Assembly: GCA_022496185.1 (NCBI GenBank)
Contig: WTXG01000004.1
Coordinates: 310,001 to 374,000 of the forward strand
DNA length: 64,000 nt
DNA from: Multifurca ochricompacta
Taxonomy: Eukaryota; Basidiomycota; Agaricomycetes; Russulales; Russulaceae
Direction: 5' to 3'
A program made the translations under genes and the position numbers. Below are positions 12,085 to 24,616 of the stretch, in pieces. Below the pieces are notes generated by a model, which made no database searches, was not told the origin of the DNA, and saw only the letters and a program-made list of their open reading frames with translations. Within the stretch, counting starts at the first letter, position 1; each line of letters begins with the position of its first letter.

Positions 12085-15000
12085 ATGGCCAAATACCACT
12101 CCTACATTGATCCCCCATACCAGCGGAACCTTCCTCTGTTTTCTGCTAGCGGCCCTCACCACCTCGGTTTTCCTAACGCGTCTGGGCAACTTCCGACGAC
12201 CCAAGCGCAATCAGGCCAGAATAGCTTTCACGTGCGCAGAGACTCCCTGCACACTGCTACCACTGCCGTTTCATTGACCTTGGTTGCGTCTACTGATGAT
12301 CTTAATGCATCATCTTCACCCCCTCTTCTTTCTAACTCCTCTGACCTGGTGCATTCGTCATCTAATCAACCCCGAAGATCACGCAGGGACAAAATGCATA
12401 TTGAACTCTCACCAGACCAGCCGCCTACTACCCAAGGTCGACCACGAGCGCGCGTGTTCGTAGCATGTATCCAATGGTGCGCACAATCTCTACTCTGACG
12501 CCGAGCTGCACCCTTCAACTCACTCTAGCCGCGGACGTAAGATCCGCTGTGACGGTTCAAAGCCTGTCTGCTACCACTGCTCTCAGCGTGGAGGGAACGA
12601 AGAATGCACATATGATGCTCTACCCAGGCGTCGCGGACCTGATAGGACCCAGGGTGCGCGTACTCGCGGTACGAGGTCGAAGACTGGGGATGGTGAGCCG
12701 CCTTTCAGGCGAAGGCGCCGCCGTCCCACAACAGTCGACCAAGGTACTCTCTCCCAAGTGGCTGATGGGAACCATGAGATTAAGCGACTATCGATCACCG
12801 TAAACCTCTCCCCACCCGATATTATGGAAGACTCTATTCCTTCTATTCACCAACAGCAAAATAGTATCCGTAGTCATACATTAGAACACAATCCATTCGA
12901 AGGCCTTGAAGGTAGCCTGCGCTTCAGTTCGACCACCTCCAATGATCAGACACTCACATTCGAATCGACAAGCAACGGGCATCCTGTGAGTCTCATCGTT
13001 CTGCTGTGACGGTGCAGCCTTAATCGCATTTCAGCCTCTCACTTCAAGAGATGTCGGATGTTCTGAAGAAGCGATGTACTCTGGCGCCAACCCACCCCTT
13101 GCAATGACTACCTACGCCGTTCCCGTGGAAACCCAACGGGAAGGTGAGCAAGAGCCAAGCAACATTACCCCCGATCCATCAGTGCAATTCAACCGCAAGA
13201 TATGGTGGGACCATCTTCTCCACATGTATGCTGTATCTATATCAGCTTCGTATGGTTCATTGCCTCTGGGGCAGGTACAACGCGACGCCAGTGTCAATCA
13301 GGTTATCAAGGACGTACGTTTCATCTTCAGGTCTTCATCATATTGGTTCTCGTTTTTGAACGTACCACGGTTCTACAACAACCTCATGGACCCTACCCGC
13401 CGAAGTCGTATGCAGCCCAGTCTGCTACTTTCCCTACTGGCTGTATCCACATTCCTTCAAAGTTCGGAGCGAAAGCATCCTGAAGAAGGTCGCCGCATGG
13501 CAATTTTTCTGCGTGATGAAGCCCAAGGAGCTTTAGAAGCAAGTCTAAATGTTCGTGCATCGATCTAGAACTGGCCCAAGCCGCATGGGTGCGTCAGTAT
13601 CTGTCAGGATGTGCTTGAAGCTGACAATCACTCTCGTCTCCAAGATCCTATCGTTCTTTGAGGTCTGCGCGCACCCTCACCATCAAGTGACTCGAATCCA
13701 TTCGTCACTCAATATTCTCGACTCCATGATCCGTATGCTTGCAATGACGTACCTAGATGCAGGAAACCCTGTCGCTTCCACGTTTGCCCGCAATGCTGTA
13801 CCTGCCGTGGATGCATCATCCAAAGGTTACCATCCTTCATCGCAGCACTACCCCAGTTCGACGTCAGTGCCATTATCCACCCAACAACACTTGCAAGAAC
13901 AAGAGCAAGAGCAGGTAGCTGTGGATCACGCGATTCGTGCGACCGGGTGCTCTTGCGATGAGCTCTCGCTCGGCTGCCAATGGCCGGAGGCGCAGAGACA
14001 GGTTCCACTTTGGGTGGCTACACCTGCTTGGAATCGTGATTGGTCTGAGGGCGAGGTCAAAAAGGAGGAGTGTCGACGGCTTTGCTGGAGCGCACTGATG
14101 CTCGTATCTGGGCACACCTCTTATGCAGCGGCCGTAAACTGGAGGCGTCCAGACCTTTTCATGGTTGAGCCGTCTAATGTACGATCCTTTCCCATCTGAT
14201 CAGCTCTCCTGTTTGAGGCAGCTCTTGTCACTTGCAGTACTCGATCTTATTCCCCGGAGAGTCATTGCTGCTGCCGCGTTCCCAAGTACATTCACATGCT
14301 ACGAGCGGGAAAGATACAGTCTGGGCGCTGTATATTCGCGCGATGCTGCTCTGGAATGCATGCCTGAGGATACGGCACGATGCGAGTGTCAGTGACCTAG
14401 ACAAAAGGGACTTTGCGATGGGCGCATGGATGGAAACGGAAGCGATAGAGAAAGCGTTGCAGCAGCACACATGCAGCATTGAACGGGCGTTTATGTTCAA
14501 TGGACGCGAGTTTTTGTTCAAGTACGTGAACAGCCTCTTTCCTCCCTTCACCCTTATATGCGACTCGCGCGGATCCGCTGATCGGACCCGATAACAGTAC
14601 CCGAATGTGTATCTCTTACGAATTTCAGAGATTCGTTCCCCATGTGTGAGCTCTTTACCTTTGAGCCATCACCCATCGGGTGCGGAAGCTGAGCACGCGT
14701 GAATCTAAAGGTTGATCGGATTGAATCGCATCAAGTCGGAGGAGTGGCGTGAGTGTCTCCCTCTTGCCGAGACATTGCACCCGATTTTGTTCTGATGATA
14801 CAACGATGGTGCCATCATCATGATAGTGCGGGCACAGGGCAAACGCGCCAAGACAGTAATGCTCGGTATGCACACTGTCACGGGCAACATCAAGCACAAC
14901 CTCGCTCAGCGGCCTTGGTTTGTGTGGTGGTTCATGGGTCAAATCTTTCGGTAAGTGCTTTCCTTCATTTTTCTCTGGTCGTCTTAGGGTGTTCATCGAA

Positions 15001-15296
15001 GTGATTTATCCCAGCGCCCTCAACCTATGGTATCATGACAACTCGCTAACCATCGCGCTTGACGTCTGCAAGGCGTTTCTCGAACCTATCCAATTTTTAA
15101 CCACTATTTACCCGGGTCCCAGTAAGCACCACGTGTTTTTAGTTTCCAAGCACGGATGGCCCGTCTGATTGATGTGTCAATGCGTCATTTAGCCCAACGG
15201 TTACGCGTTGATGATCTTCGAGAGCGACTTCGACTCGCGTGTCTCGCCGCGGAGGCCACGGGCAAGTATGTCCCAACTCCCGTTGAGATGCTGTGA
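12085..15296 (+). CDS. Zn2Cys6 fungal transcription factor
   Basis: A DNA-binding regulator of unknown target. The start ATG (12085) gives MAKYHSYIDPPYQRNLPLF, then a Ser/Thr-rich leader. Splicing an intron (GTGCGC..ACTCTAG, about 12477-12528) restores a complete binuclear zinc cluster: CIQCRGRKIRCDGSKPVCYHC, then six more residues to the last Cys in EECTYDALPRRRGPDR, with basic residues behind it. Downstream the fungal-specific middle region is visible (SYWFSFLNVPRFYNNLMDP, QPSLLLSLLAVSTFLQSSER, MAIFLRDEAQGALEASLN). The reading frame ends with a helical HLAQRLRVDDLRERLRLACL segment and EML at 15296. Frame is lost at several points (for example near 13556), like other genes here. No metabolic genes sit around it, so no pathway can be suggested. 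Confidence 0.85.
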
Positions 15297-15575
15297 TGTA
15301 TTATTTAGTGTTCGCCACCCTGCTTGTGTATCCTTTACGCGTCCGTTCGAACAACTAGGGCATAGTCCTGCCGCCTCGCATTTACGCTTTATATCTACGG
15401 CTGTTCGCTCATCCACAACTACAATACTTTCTTGGTATATGCGCGCGTGACAGCGCCGGAAGGATCGTGATTATTCAATGAAGCATGTAAATACAACCTG
15501 GGAATGGCGGAATCGAAATGATAGAAAGCAAAAAGAAGAAAAAAGAGGATGAAAGGTGAGCTAGTGGTGGAGAGC

Positions 15576-17417
15576 TCATATTGCACCCTTGATCTGCACT
15601 TTGCTATACTTCTCCTCTAGCACGGCAGGTAATTCCACGCTTGCTGCCCTGCATTCCAAAACCTTCTCGGCATCAGGGCTATTGGGATTGACGAAATGCG
15701 CAGCTCGATGCGACATAAGGAATTCACGAGTGTGATTAAGGCTGTCGAACGCAAGTTCTTGGTGAATAAATGCTAGAGAGAGACGCTGATACCTATGTCC
15801 CGACCAAATAATATCCGTTTTCAGTATTAGCATCGAGAAAGGTGATTAGACCCACGCTTTGGTCATGATAAGTAATGCGCGAAGGCGTTCACGGTCGACA
15901 AAATGATCCATGATATATGCGCCCATATTTGGGGCATTCAAGTAGTACTCAAAGAAAGCGTGATAATTTCCAAGAGCGAGAGCACGCTGCACAGCCAATG
16001 CATTCTTCACCGCGGGAGATGCTTTCTGTTTGGACGTTAGCTGACTCACGTACAGATTTAATTCTGGGAGCATGGGATCTGGTGAACCTTTGCGCGCAAG
16101 AGTCAAAAGAGTATTACGAACCACTTCTATTGCGGCCATGTAGTAGCATCAGGATGCGATAGGCAGTAAACTCTTCGTCGTTCCCAGGAATGCCAAGCTC
16201 ATATAAGCCCTTCAACGATGATTGGCATTGATTATACTCTACCATGTCGGCCTGCGATATAATATCAGTCCAAGGCGAGACTATATCAAGATATTCACTT
16301 GCCACTTCTAAGGCCATCCGTGCATGGATCTCATATACAGCAACCGTAAAATCATTCTTTATTCGTTGCACCTGCGAACAGTTAAGACACTGTAATACCC
16401 TGTCCGTGGTCATAGATGTGGCGTGACGCACGGTCAAATCTTGCCGAAGGCTCTTGAATTGACTGCATATCCAATTGTAAGGAGCCTTCTCTCGCCATCG
16501 CTTCTTAAGTTCTGTGAGCGTTTGCTGAAGGATATGATATGGGCGAATTTGTTCAGGCTTCGGGTCCTGACAAGCAAGGGATAACCTTCAGACAATCATG
16601 GGGTATCGAGCGCAATACGTACTGATGTCAAACGTAAGTAATCCTTGAAGATTTCTCGAGATGTTCCGACAATGGTATACTGATCCCAATTAGGCACGTT
16701 CTACAAGAATGGCAGTAGTATTAGTATAGCTACCCGCTTTGAGCCAAGAGGTGCCCACCGGGTCGGCCTCAGGATCGTCCGCATTCACAAATGGTGAAGC
16801 CGAACGTGAGGGATTGACAAAAAGGTGAGCAGTGCGTTGATTAGCCCGGAGAGACGACGCCTGACCGCCACCACCGTTCTGCTTCTGCTTCTCTATCTCG
16901 TGCTCGCGCCGGAAGCGCTCCGCACGCCTGTTGAGAGCCGCTCGATCCCCAACATCCAGCGCAAGGGCTGCAGCTGATTTGTTCGCCTGATTCTTTTTGG
17001 CTTTCTTGGATAGACCTGTCGGAGAGTCACTGCCATGCGGAAAGATGAGAGTTAACTGCGTGTGGAGGAAAGTAAGAGGAGCAGGGTGTACAGTTTGCGC
17101 TTCAAGCTGTGGCTACTCATGATGGGTAGGGGCATGGGGAGCAAACTGGAGCGTAGGTGAAGCGGGTAATCGTCAGTTCCGTGGTCGATAACCCGCACGA
17201 GAGCACCTTTTGAGTTGCACACCAGCCCAGTCGGTTGTCCATAGTGTCTTGGAGCTGTAAGCATCAGAAATTACCTGGCGGAGCTCTGCCTGAGCCTCCT
17301 CGCGGTTTCCGTCTGTCATCTGGCCGAGGCATGATGCGACCCACTCTCTAAAGGGTTGTGAGACGAGAAATGACCAAAAAAAGATGCTATTTGACGAACT
17401 TGAGCTGTGGAGGCCAT
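15576..17417 (-). CDS. THP3: SAC3/GANP-domain protein, THP3/LENG8-like
   Basis: Thp3-type proteins act with Csn12 in transcription elongation and mRNA processing in the nucleus. The start MASTAQVRQIASFFGHFSSH (17417) is followed, after an apparent one-base loss near 17350, by LREWVASCLGQM. Then come a lysine/glutamate-rich region (KNQANKSAAALALD, RAERFRREHEIEKQ), VPNWDQYTIVGTSREIFKDYL, and the SAC3/GANP domain: QRIKNDFTVAVYEIHARMALE, EYNQCQSSLKGLYELG, GNDEEFTAYRILMLLHGRN, ALALGNYHAFFEYYLNAPN and DHFVDRERLRALLIMTKAW. This order matches mammalian LENG8 and yeast Thp3 better than the Sac3 export scaffold. The protein ends KVQIKGAI. Confidence 0.85.
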
Positions 17418-17712
17418 GATTCCGCGGACATGGTGGTGAAAAATTAAGAGGTAAAAAGGCAGTCAAGTGAGAGTATTCGCGGCCGTGCTGGCACGGAGAT
17501 AGATTTAAGGTGTAACCGTGGGAATACCGATAACCACAGGAAGATCACAAGCACAACACAAGACACAAGACCATAAAAGACACACAGACAGAGACCACAG
17601 GAAGAAGAAAAGACAGGGAACCCGTCGATTCTAATAATAAAAAGAGAATTATTACACAGGAAACTGCTATCTAAACCCTGTGTCATAACTAAAAACCACC
17701 TGTTTCTACTCC

Positions 17713-19065
17713 TTAATGAGTTTTGTCCGCAGGAGGATTGTAAACTGTAAAGCCGTTCAATTGATTTTGACTCAAGCAAAAAAACGACATGACAAAACCC
17801 ACCAATTTTCCTGTTCTTTATCACAGCCCACTTGAAACGCTTAACATATATGCTCAAGGCCGTTAACGTTGAGAAGAGGATGACAGCCTTGATGCCAATC
17901 TTCTTGCGCTCGTCATGTTCGGGCTCAGCCGCCCAGCTCAGGAACGTAGTGAGGTCCTTGGCCATTTGTGAAGTCGTTGCGGGAGTGCCTGTACGGCGAC
18001 GCTTAACGACGGAAAAAAAAAGAAAACCATTAGGAGACCACACACCATCATCATATTCAACAAGGTCATCAAATAGCACCCTGGGCATAGAAATAGCGCC
18101 GCCCGGGAAATACGGATTGTAGTTCATCCCTTCACGCACCTCCACACCAGCGGGAGGATCAACATAGCCAGTAAGGAGTGAAAACAAGTAGTCCTAAAAT
18201 GCATAGGTCAGTGACGAAACCTCGAAGAAAAGGAACGCGCGCATACGGCACCACCATGGCGAGCCTTAATGATCAGACTAAGGTCAGGAGGGAGCGCGCC
18301 CTGGTTGGAGGCACGAGCGGCTTCGTCATTGGGATAAGGGCGCGGTAGATAGTCTGAAAGTTTCCCTGGACGTTGGAACATTTCGCCCTGGTCATTGGGT
18401 CCATCGGTGTACTCAACCTCTTCGGCCATTACCTTGACCTCATCCGCGGTGTGAGAGACACCAACGAGGTTACGCCAGGCGATGCGATCCAGAGAATGGC
18501 ACGCAGCACAGACCTCTTTATAGACAGTGAAACCTCTCCGAATGCTGGAATACGGCGTTCTATGAGGGTCCGGAATATTTCGGGAGTTGACGAAACGCGT
18601 TACCTGGCATGGTCAAACGAGTCCAGCCAACCCTTGTGCGACCAAGGATATGCAGCTGGATGGAGGCCAACCTCGCCGGGGGAGGACGCGTGCACTTCAC
18701 CAATGAATGGGAGGTTCCCGTAAAGGTGGGTATACCATGCGATTGAGCCGGTAGCGAGGAGTGTCGCAGACGCAAGGGTTGCCCGGGAGTAAACCAGCGA
18801 CTAAAGCAAAATTAACTAGGTACATACAACGCTTTACTATTATATGGAATATGGACCTGGAATGGGTTGGGGGACGCGGTGCTGGAAGACGCGAATCTGG
18901 CCTGCTGGTCATGAACATGAGCAACCTAACTCCGAAACGTGGCAAAACTACCCCGAAAATTGACCCTACCGAACCAAAACGCTGCGCTGTGCGGAGGGGT
19001 GAGGCGTGGGCAGCTGAGAACGCGCCTGTTTTGTTAAGAGTGGCCGCAGGCAGCCTCTGGAGCAT
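17713..19065 (-). CDS. CYT1: Cytochrome c1, heme protein of complex III
   Basis: This mitochondrial inner-membrane protein passes electrons from the Rieske centre to cytochrome c. The start [20 protein letters not shown] (19065) is a typical basic, hydroxylated presequence. The heme site [19 protein letters not shown] (CxxCH at 18496-18510) is followed by [53 protein letters not shown] and [12 protein letters not shown]. The C-terminal anchor is [20 protein letters not shown]. The last exon is short: an intron starting GTGGGT after AAAATTG and ending TTTACAG gives [10 protein letters not shown] and stop at 17713, which matches the family's KIVYNPP tail. Many introns. Confidence 0.95.
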
Positions 19066-19375
19066 TTTAAGATGATGGATGCGAGGATATTGAGAGTGAG
19101 GAAGGAAAGAGAGATCACAGGTCAATTCCTGTTACCATGTCACGACCAAGTCACGGTCACGAGTGTTTATTACTAGTATTTTACGTATTAAAGCATAAAG
19201 CAGCATCCCATCAATAACAAAGTTCTCACAATTTCCTCACAATTTCCTATCATCACAGATTAATGGTAGAAATAGTGAACATAGTAACGTCCTCTCCGAA
19301 TAAAAGGAGATTGTATATCGTGGAATGGAATGTTTACAAGAGCATTAATATCGTGCATCAACGGGCGACAGTTCC
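19066..19375. other. CYT1 upstream region
   Basis: Between the 3' end of the CYSTM gene and the CYT1 start. Contains a short tandem duplication (CTCACAATTTCCT twice, near 19226-19252). No gene seen. Confidence 0.4.
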
Positions 19376-19839
19376 TCAGAAGAGGCACTCGCAAAGTTCT
19401 GTCGTCGAAACGTTTGCGTCTCGTAAGACGTAAAAGCAATGACACGCACCTTCCGCACAACAGCACAAGCAGACACCTGTTAAACACGCCGCGCAGAACC
19501 CACTATCCTTCTGGGGTGGGGGCTGTTGACTGAAGGATAAAGCCCAGGGTAAGTTGATCCTCAAGCTTTTGCTTGCAACAAAATTATTACACTTACACAT
19601 AAACTTGCTGGGGCTGAGGTTGCGGCTGGTAGCCAGGCTGACCAATATTGCCTTGATATGCTTGCTGAGGTTGCTGAGGATAATACCCACCCTGACCAGG
19701 TGGTGGCCCTTAACACGTATAAATATCAAAAATAACGACTACATTGAGTGAAAGTACGCGCACCTGGAGGAGGATAATACTGCTGCTGTTGCTGAGGATA
19801 ACCTCCCTGCTGCTGACCGTAATAATCTTTGTTCGACAT
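19376..19839 (-). CDS. CYSTM-type cysteine-rich membrane protein, 96 aa
   Basis: Small tail-anchored protein of the CYSTM family, which is linked to stress tolerance and plasma-membrane function in yeast and plants; the exact role here is unknown. Four exons read cleanly: 19764-19839, 19597-19708, 19450-19529 and 19376-19398, totalling 291 bases. The N-terminus MSNKDYYGQQQGGYPQQQQQ leads a Gly/Pro/Gln/Tyr-rich region (PPGQGGYYPQQPQQAYQGN, QPGYQPQPQPQQVYV), then QKDSGFCAACLTGVCLCCC and AEELCECLF. The cysteine block followed by AEELC is the CYSTM signature. The last eight residues sit in a separate 23-base exon, so a single-frame reading gives a wrong tail. The frame is intact, in contrast to several neighbours. 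Confidence 0.88.
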
Positions 19840-22620
19840 GAAAACAATGAAGGGAAGAAACGAGAAAGAGAGGGGTAAGTAAAAGCTTTGATTTGTTGAA
19901 TGAAACTGAAGGAAAGCGGATTTATAAGTAGATTCCCACGCATGGCTCCATCCTCCCGAATGCCTGTAGCTCAATTCCCTTCGGCGGCAACAATATTTGT
20001 TTGATGATCAGAATCTAGGGCGAATGCATTATTTGACCTTATGTATGTCTTTTCATCATATATAAGTCTACTTGCACAAATCAATACATCGTATACTCAT
20101 GTATCAATGTGCTCTTTCATCGTTGAGACTAGTGGCCCAAGATTAGCACAAGCACAACATAAGCGCGGTCTTCCCCGCGGCGCCCGATGGGTATGGGTAT
20201 CACCCTGCCCCACTGCACTTACTGCTGGTATGGGAGAAATGCGCTCAGGCGGTTTCCTCTAGGAGCAAGGCATATGACCTTCCGCAGCAAATACTGGTTT
20301 TCATAGCCCCTCACTTTTGCGATAATACGACAGTTCGACTAGTTCGACTCACAAATTCAAGTCCATTGATACTGGGCTAGTTCGGAATACGCGTTCGTCA
20401 TGACGACAATCCGCCGATCTCCGTTCTCCGCTTGAATCCAAGCATATTAGAGCCCTTTTGCTGCTATCTGAATTTGTGCACCCGTCGCAATCCCCGACCT
20501 TGACAGCTCCATACATGTAAAATCACAGGCCTGGGCCGGTTTTTGAGACAACATACAAGTAGTCAATTGGTTGTCATTCAGCCTCTTCGGCGACCGCCTG
20601 AGAGCGCTGTAATTACGGACAGTATGGCGAACACTGGAATGGCCCATGTCCCCTACGTACCTATCGTGTGTTTATTCTCAGCGGGTGCCCATTGTTGTGG
20701 GTGGGAGATTGCCGGCATGCACCCTGCTATCCAGCACCTGCTTCTTGGTCCCTGGTTTCCAGGATCAAAAAGAAAAAAAAAACGCGGTGAGCTCCAGATA
20801 ACCGGGATTTCACTTACCAACGTCCCAATTCCTCTCACGTGTGTGTCTTGCCGGGCTCTCCCAGAAACCTTCTAGTTGAATGGTTTGCTGTCAATGACAG
20901 CAACATTAGGTTTAAATTATTACCTCGGGACCTTATTGCCGTTACGGAGTGATTGTCATCCACTTATTGTTTCCCTACCATCATCTCATTTCGGTCACAA
21001 GCTCTTTATTGGATCTGTCGTGGTTGCGGTCGTGGTCATGCTACAGGGGTTATGTCTCTGCGGAGCAAGCAAAAATTCAAGGCCTGGTCGGATGGATGGC
21101 GAAGGAGTCGCTACCTGTTGGGAGGACTGCCACTACTGACTATTCCCGAAAGCGCTAAATACTCGCCACACTAAGTTCTATGGTCCGGGTATAAGCGGCA
21201 CTTCATGGCTCGTTGCGGGAGATGGACGTCACGATTGGCCCTCAAGGAAAAGTGTATCCTACCAGACGCAGCGTGAGAGCTTGTCCTATACTATAATCAT
21301 TCCCGAAATCGGGACGCCAAAGAGTTGCTTCCTCTCAATCATTCTCAATGCCGCCTGCTTGAGACTATTTTCAACCGGGAAATAGGAAGTGCGAAGTGCT
21401 AAGATGCCAGAATCGGTGTCCCCCCATTTCTGACCCAATTCACGGCATACAACATCAGATCAGACCATATGTGGTTGTTGCATGGCCTTTCGACTTTCAT
21501 AGCGGATCACGACGTGAAAGATTCGCTGCCTCACGTCCCATTTCTTTCCCTATCCATTTACCGCCTGAGAGTATCGATGAAACAGCGGACGAGTTTTTTT
21601 TCAGCCCTGAAACATTTTCAAGTCGATTGGGTAAGACAAGACTGGGACCATTGACACATGGTATCCCCAAGCAACGCAGGAGCTTGTTTCATGCACCCTT
21701 GTGTAGCGCCGTTGAATGGGTGTAGTCAGAGGCCTTTTTTTGTTCTCGCGCCATGTCTAACAGATCGTAATTTAATCCGTGCATGGAGGAAAACTTCTTT
21801 AGTCTTGCTGTTGTCGATGAACGCTCTCAAAAAGAAACGATTCGCGACATGCCTCATTGACTTGTTTGACAAATCGTCAATCTTTTTTTTAAAACTGAAA
21901 TCGTCAATCTGCGTCGGTGTTTCAGGCTTACGCTAGAAGGTCGAGGGCACGTCACGACGCTGATTACGCGAGGACCATTCTTTCTCAAAGTGCTGGATAG
22001 CCTTATACATTATCCAAAAATTCCGTTCCGCTGGGCTTCGAGACTGACCTCAAGCGATACGGCGGGGACTACACCCGTAAAGGGCGGGTTCTGTGCCTCC
22101 GTTGTGAAACAGGAAATGATGAATTAAATACCATTAACGTTACTCACGAACGGATTCACAAGCTTCCCTGCCAGTCTGCATATGCTCTCGGCCATCGTTT
22201 ATCTCACCCTAGTGTGGTCTCTTCGATGGTTCAACGAGGAATCGGGGATGGGTAGGTCAAACCTTCTAAACGAAGGAAGTATGTGTCTCCAAGGCGAGTT
22301 TCTTTGCGTCCCTACGGTATGATATGAAATACCTCCGGCGAAACTCCCCGTCTAACATAATTGTGAGGGTCAGCGTAACAAAAAAAAACCCGCTTGAAAG
22401 CGAAAGGGTAAGGCTACGATACAATCCGCACATGAGATGCGAAACGAAGTAATCCAACATGGCTTAGTGCTCTCTGCACTCGTGTTGAGAGAGACCGTCA
22501 AGAACCAACGATGTCTGATAGGTACTCGATCATCGCCGAAACAACGGGTGGATCACATTCTGCCGGGAAAAAAAAAAAGATGAGCGGTATAGTTTGAGGA
22601 GAGAAATTAGACAATGGAAC
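19840..22620. other. 2.8 kb without a recognised gene
   Basis: Only short open frames occur on both strands. A weak coding-like patch on the plus strand (about 20980-21370) reads, with frame changes, as a Trp- and Arg-rich segment (KAWSDGWRRSRYLLGGL) then YGPGISGTSWLVAGDGRHDW; I could not assign it. Several A and T runs and a T-run at 21883 are present. This could be promoter of the CYSTM gene plus remnants. Confidence 0.35.
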
Positions 22621-23818
22621 TTAGAAAGAGCCGTCACTGTGAAAGCGTGACGGCCGAGAGGCAAACGCATACATTCGAGCACCTTGCTGCAAGAAAAACT
22701 CCGTCAACGGCGTTTGCGCTGTGGGACTCCTGCTATTAGCAGGGTGGCGCGGGTGCAGGGCGTCGACGCGGCTTACGCGGGGCGACATATGTGTGGCGTG
22801 GCCGCACGTCGAAGGGTCGTGTGCGTGTCTGCGCCAAGACAGAGCCACTCTCGCCCACACGTACCATGCCTGATGCGTCGACTCTTACATAGCGCGTGTA
22901 AAATTAGATGGTAATCAGATGATCGACAAACCGGCTCAGTTGGAGATGTACCTGGACAAACGCATAAGTGTCAACTGAAGAACATAGCGCCCTTGCAGTC
23001 GCACGCTGACGTCTGGGAAGAGAAAATACACCCCGGGGCGACCCTGAAGGTTGCGTAGGTAATGTGGAGAGGAGACCAGATTGCCGTATAGAAGGCGGTC
23101 GGGTGGGAAGTGCCTGTTCAAGGGGGAGACGGGGTCCAAAACAGTCATCCCATCGGCCGAGTGCAAAGAAAGATGGCAGATCAAGTATGGATGCTCTGGG
23201 TCACTGCATGGCGATGCTATGAGCCACGATGGCTGATGATGCGACAGCTCACAGCTTACGATTCGATGACGTTACCTCTGTTGTCCCGAATGATGAGCTG
23301 AGCGACGAGTGGCGGAGCTAGTGGGAGACGAGACAGAGCCGCGGAGCCGAACTCGGCGGACACTTCCGGCTGTTGTACAACCTCCAGGTAGTACGTTCTA
23401 TAGCGATACGGTCAGAGCATGGTCAAAAGGGAAACGAGCAGAGTCACTTCGTTCCGTGCTCCGTAGATATCAACCCGGGATTGTCAGAAAGATAGCCAGT
23501 AGGTGGTAGCAAAGACGCGTATTGAGCCTCCGGAAGGCGAGTTGGCTGGCGGGCAGCGCTCCAGTTGCCTGAACCCGCGGATGAACGGGAATAATAGGGG
23601 GATCCACTCGATCGTGAAGACGACGGCCGATCGCTGACGTTGCGCGAAGGAATTTCAGTTAGTACCCGGAGAAGCGACGCAGTATCTCGGGCATTCCGCG
23701 GAAGCGGTAGCCCCTCCGATTCCCGCGCGTCGCGCGGGGTGCCATGCTGCGGATCATATCTTAAATGGCCCGTAGAAACGTGTAGCATTACCGAACAAAA
23801 GTGGACACTGAAGACCAC
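22621..23818 (-). CDS. Velvet family regulator
   Basis: Velvet proteins are fungal DNA-binding factors that join development with secondary metabolism. The domain is recognisable across exons: YYLEVVQQPEVSAEFGSAAL, SRLPLAPPLVAQLIIRDNRG, then after an intron (GTAAGC..CATGCAG) HPYLICHLSLHSADG, LLYGNLVSSPHYLRNLQGR, PGVYFLFPDVSVRLQGRYVL and QLTLMRLS. A further intron precedes TRTRPFDVRPRHTYVAP, and the last exon has LTEFFLQQGARMYAF and ends at 22621. N-terminal to the domain is a Ser/Arg-rich stretch (RPSSSRSSGSPYYSRSSAGS). The start is uncertain: ATG at 23818 or 23788, or an exon further upstream. Which velvet member (VosA, VelB, VeA or VelC) cannot be decided by eye; the short form without an obvious domain insert fits VosA-like. 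Confidence 0.82.
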
Positions 23819-24616
23819 CTGAAGTATGAGGGCGTATATTTGATGAGGCTGAGAGAGCGCCTATGCTTCCGGTCAGCAAAATTGCAGAACCCTTCCCGTG
23901 ACACCGCAGGGTAGTAAGTGGTAGGAAGCGACTCAACGAGCAGAAAGAGTACGTCAGACTTGCCGCTTCCAAAGTGGCATAATTTACTTTGTTCAAACAG
24001 TTTCCAACAGTCGTAGACACGTTTCATGTCGAGGAAGAGACACCCATACCGTGAGGTCGGCGGCGAGATGGACAGTGTTGGTGTTGGGAGTGATTTGGAT
24101 GAGTGAATGTGGATAGACATTGCAAGCTTAAGCGCCAAGGTGAATACAGAGTACCAGGGTTTAAACTGGGTAAACTCCCAGCGGGCGTACTAGGGATGAC
24201 TAGGTAGGACCTGGGTAATTCATTGAGAGCCAAGAGACCGACGAGTTCATATACCCAAATCATCCGAAGCAAGGGACGACAAACTAGGGGCCACCAGATT
24301 TCCAGAGTTTGATGGCCAAGCTCCGGCGCATCCAATCTGGCCGACCTGGTGGGTTCATGTGTGGAGAAAGCCGCGCTAGAGGTTCCCAGTAGCGGTAGTG
24401 ACCTTCATATTGACGCACACACAGGTTCTCCTTCTTGCCCGACGTAACCGGTCTGACGGGAACTCGCGTTCGATCCCTGAACCCTGCCAATTAGCTAAGG
24501 CCAGTCCACCCAACTTTGTGGGACAGGGCCAATAGGTAGGCTAGATGCAAGGCGAATGGGAAATGAGATGTGATCACAGATGAAAGCATCTAAGTATTAC
24601 ACAGGATATAATGTAC
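23819..24616. other. Gap between velvet gene and TIM23
   Basis: Upstream of the velvet gene and downstream of TIM23. Minus-strand open frames (for example CLFLDMKRVYDCWKLFEQ) match no family I know; they may be leader or an upstream velvet exon. Confidence 0.3.

Noticed and set aside
12085..23818. Zn2Cys6 factor plus velvet regulator as part of a secondary-metabolite cluster
   Set aside because: The genes between and around them are housekeeping (THP3, CYT1, CYSTM, TIM23) and no backbone enzyme is present.
24460..24490. TTCGATCCC T-loop-like sequence suggesting a tRNA
   Set aside because: The flanking bases do not form a T stem, and no matching acceptor or anticodon arm is found upstream.
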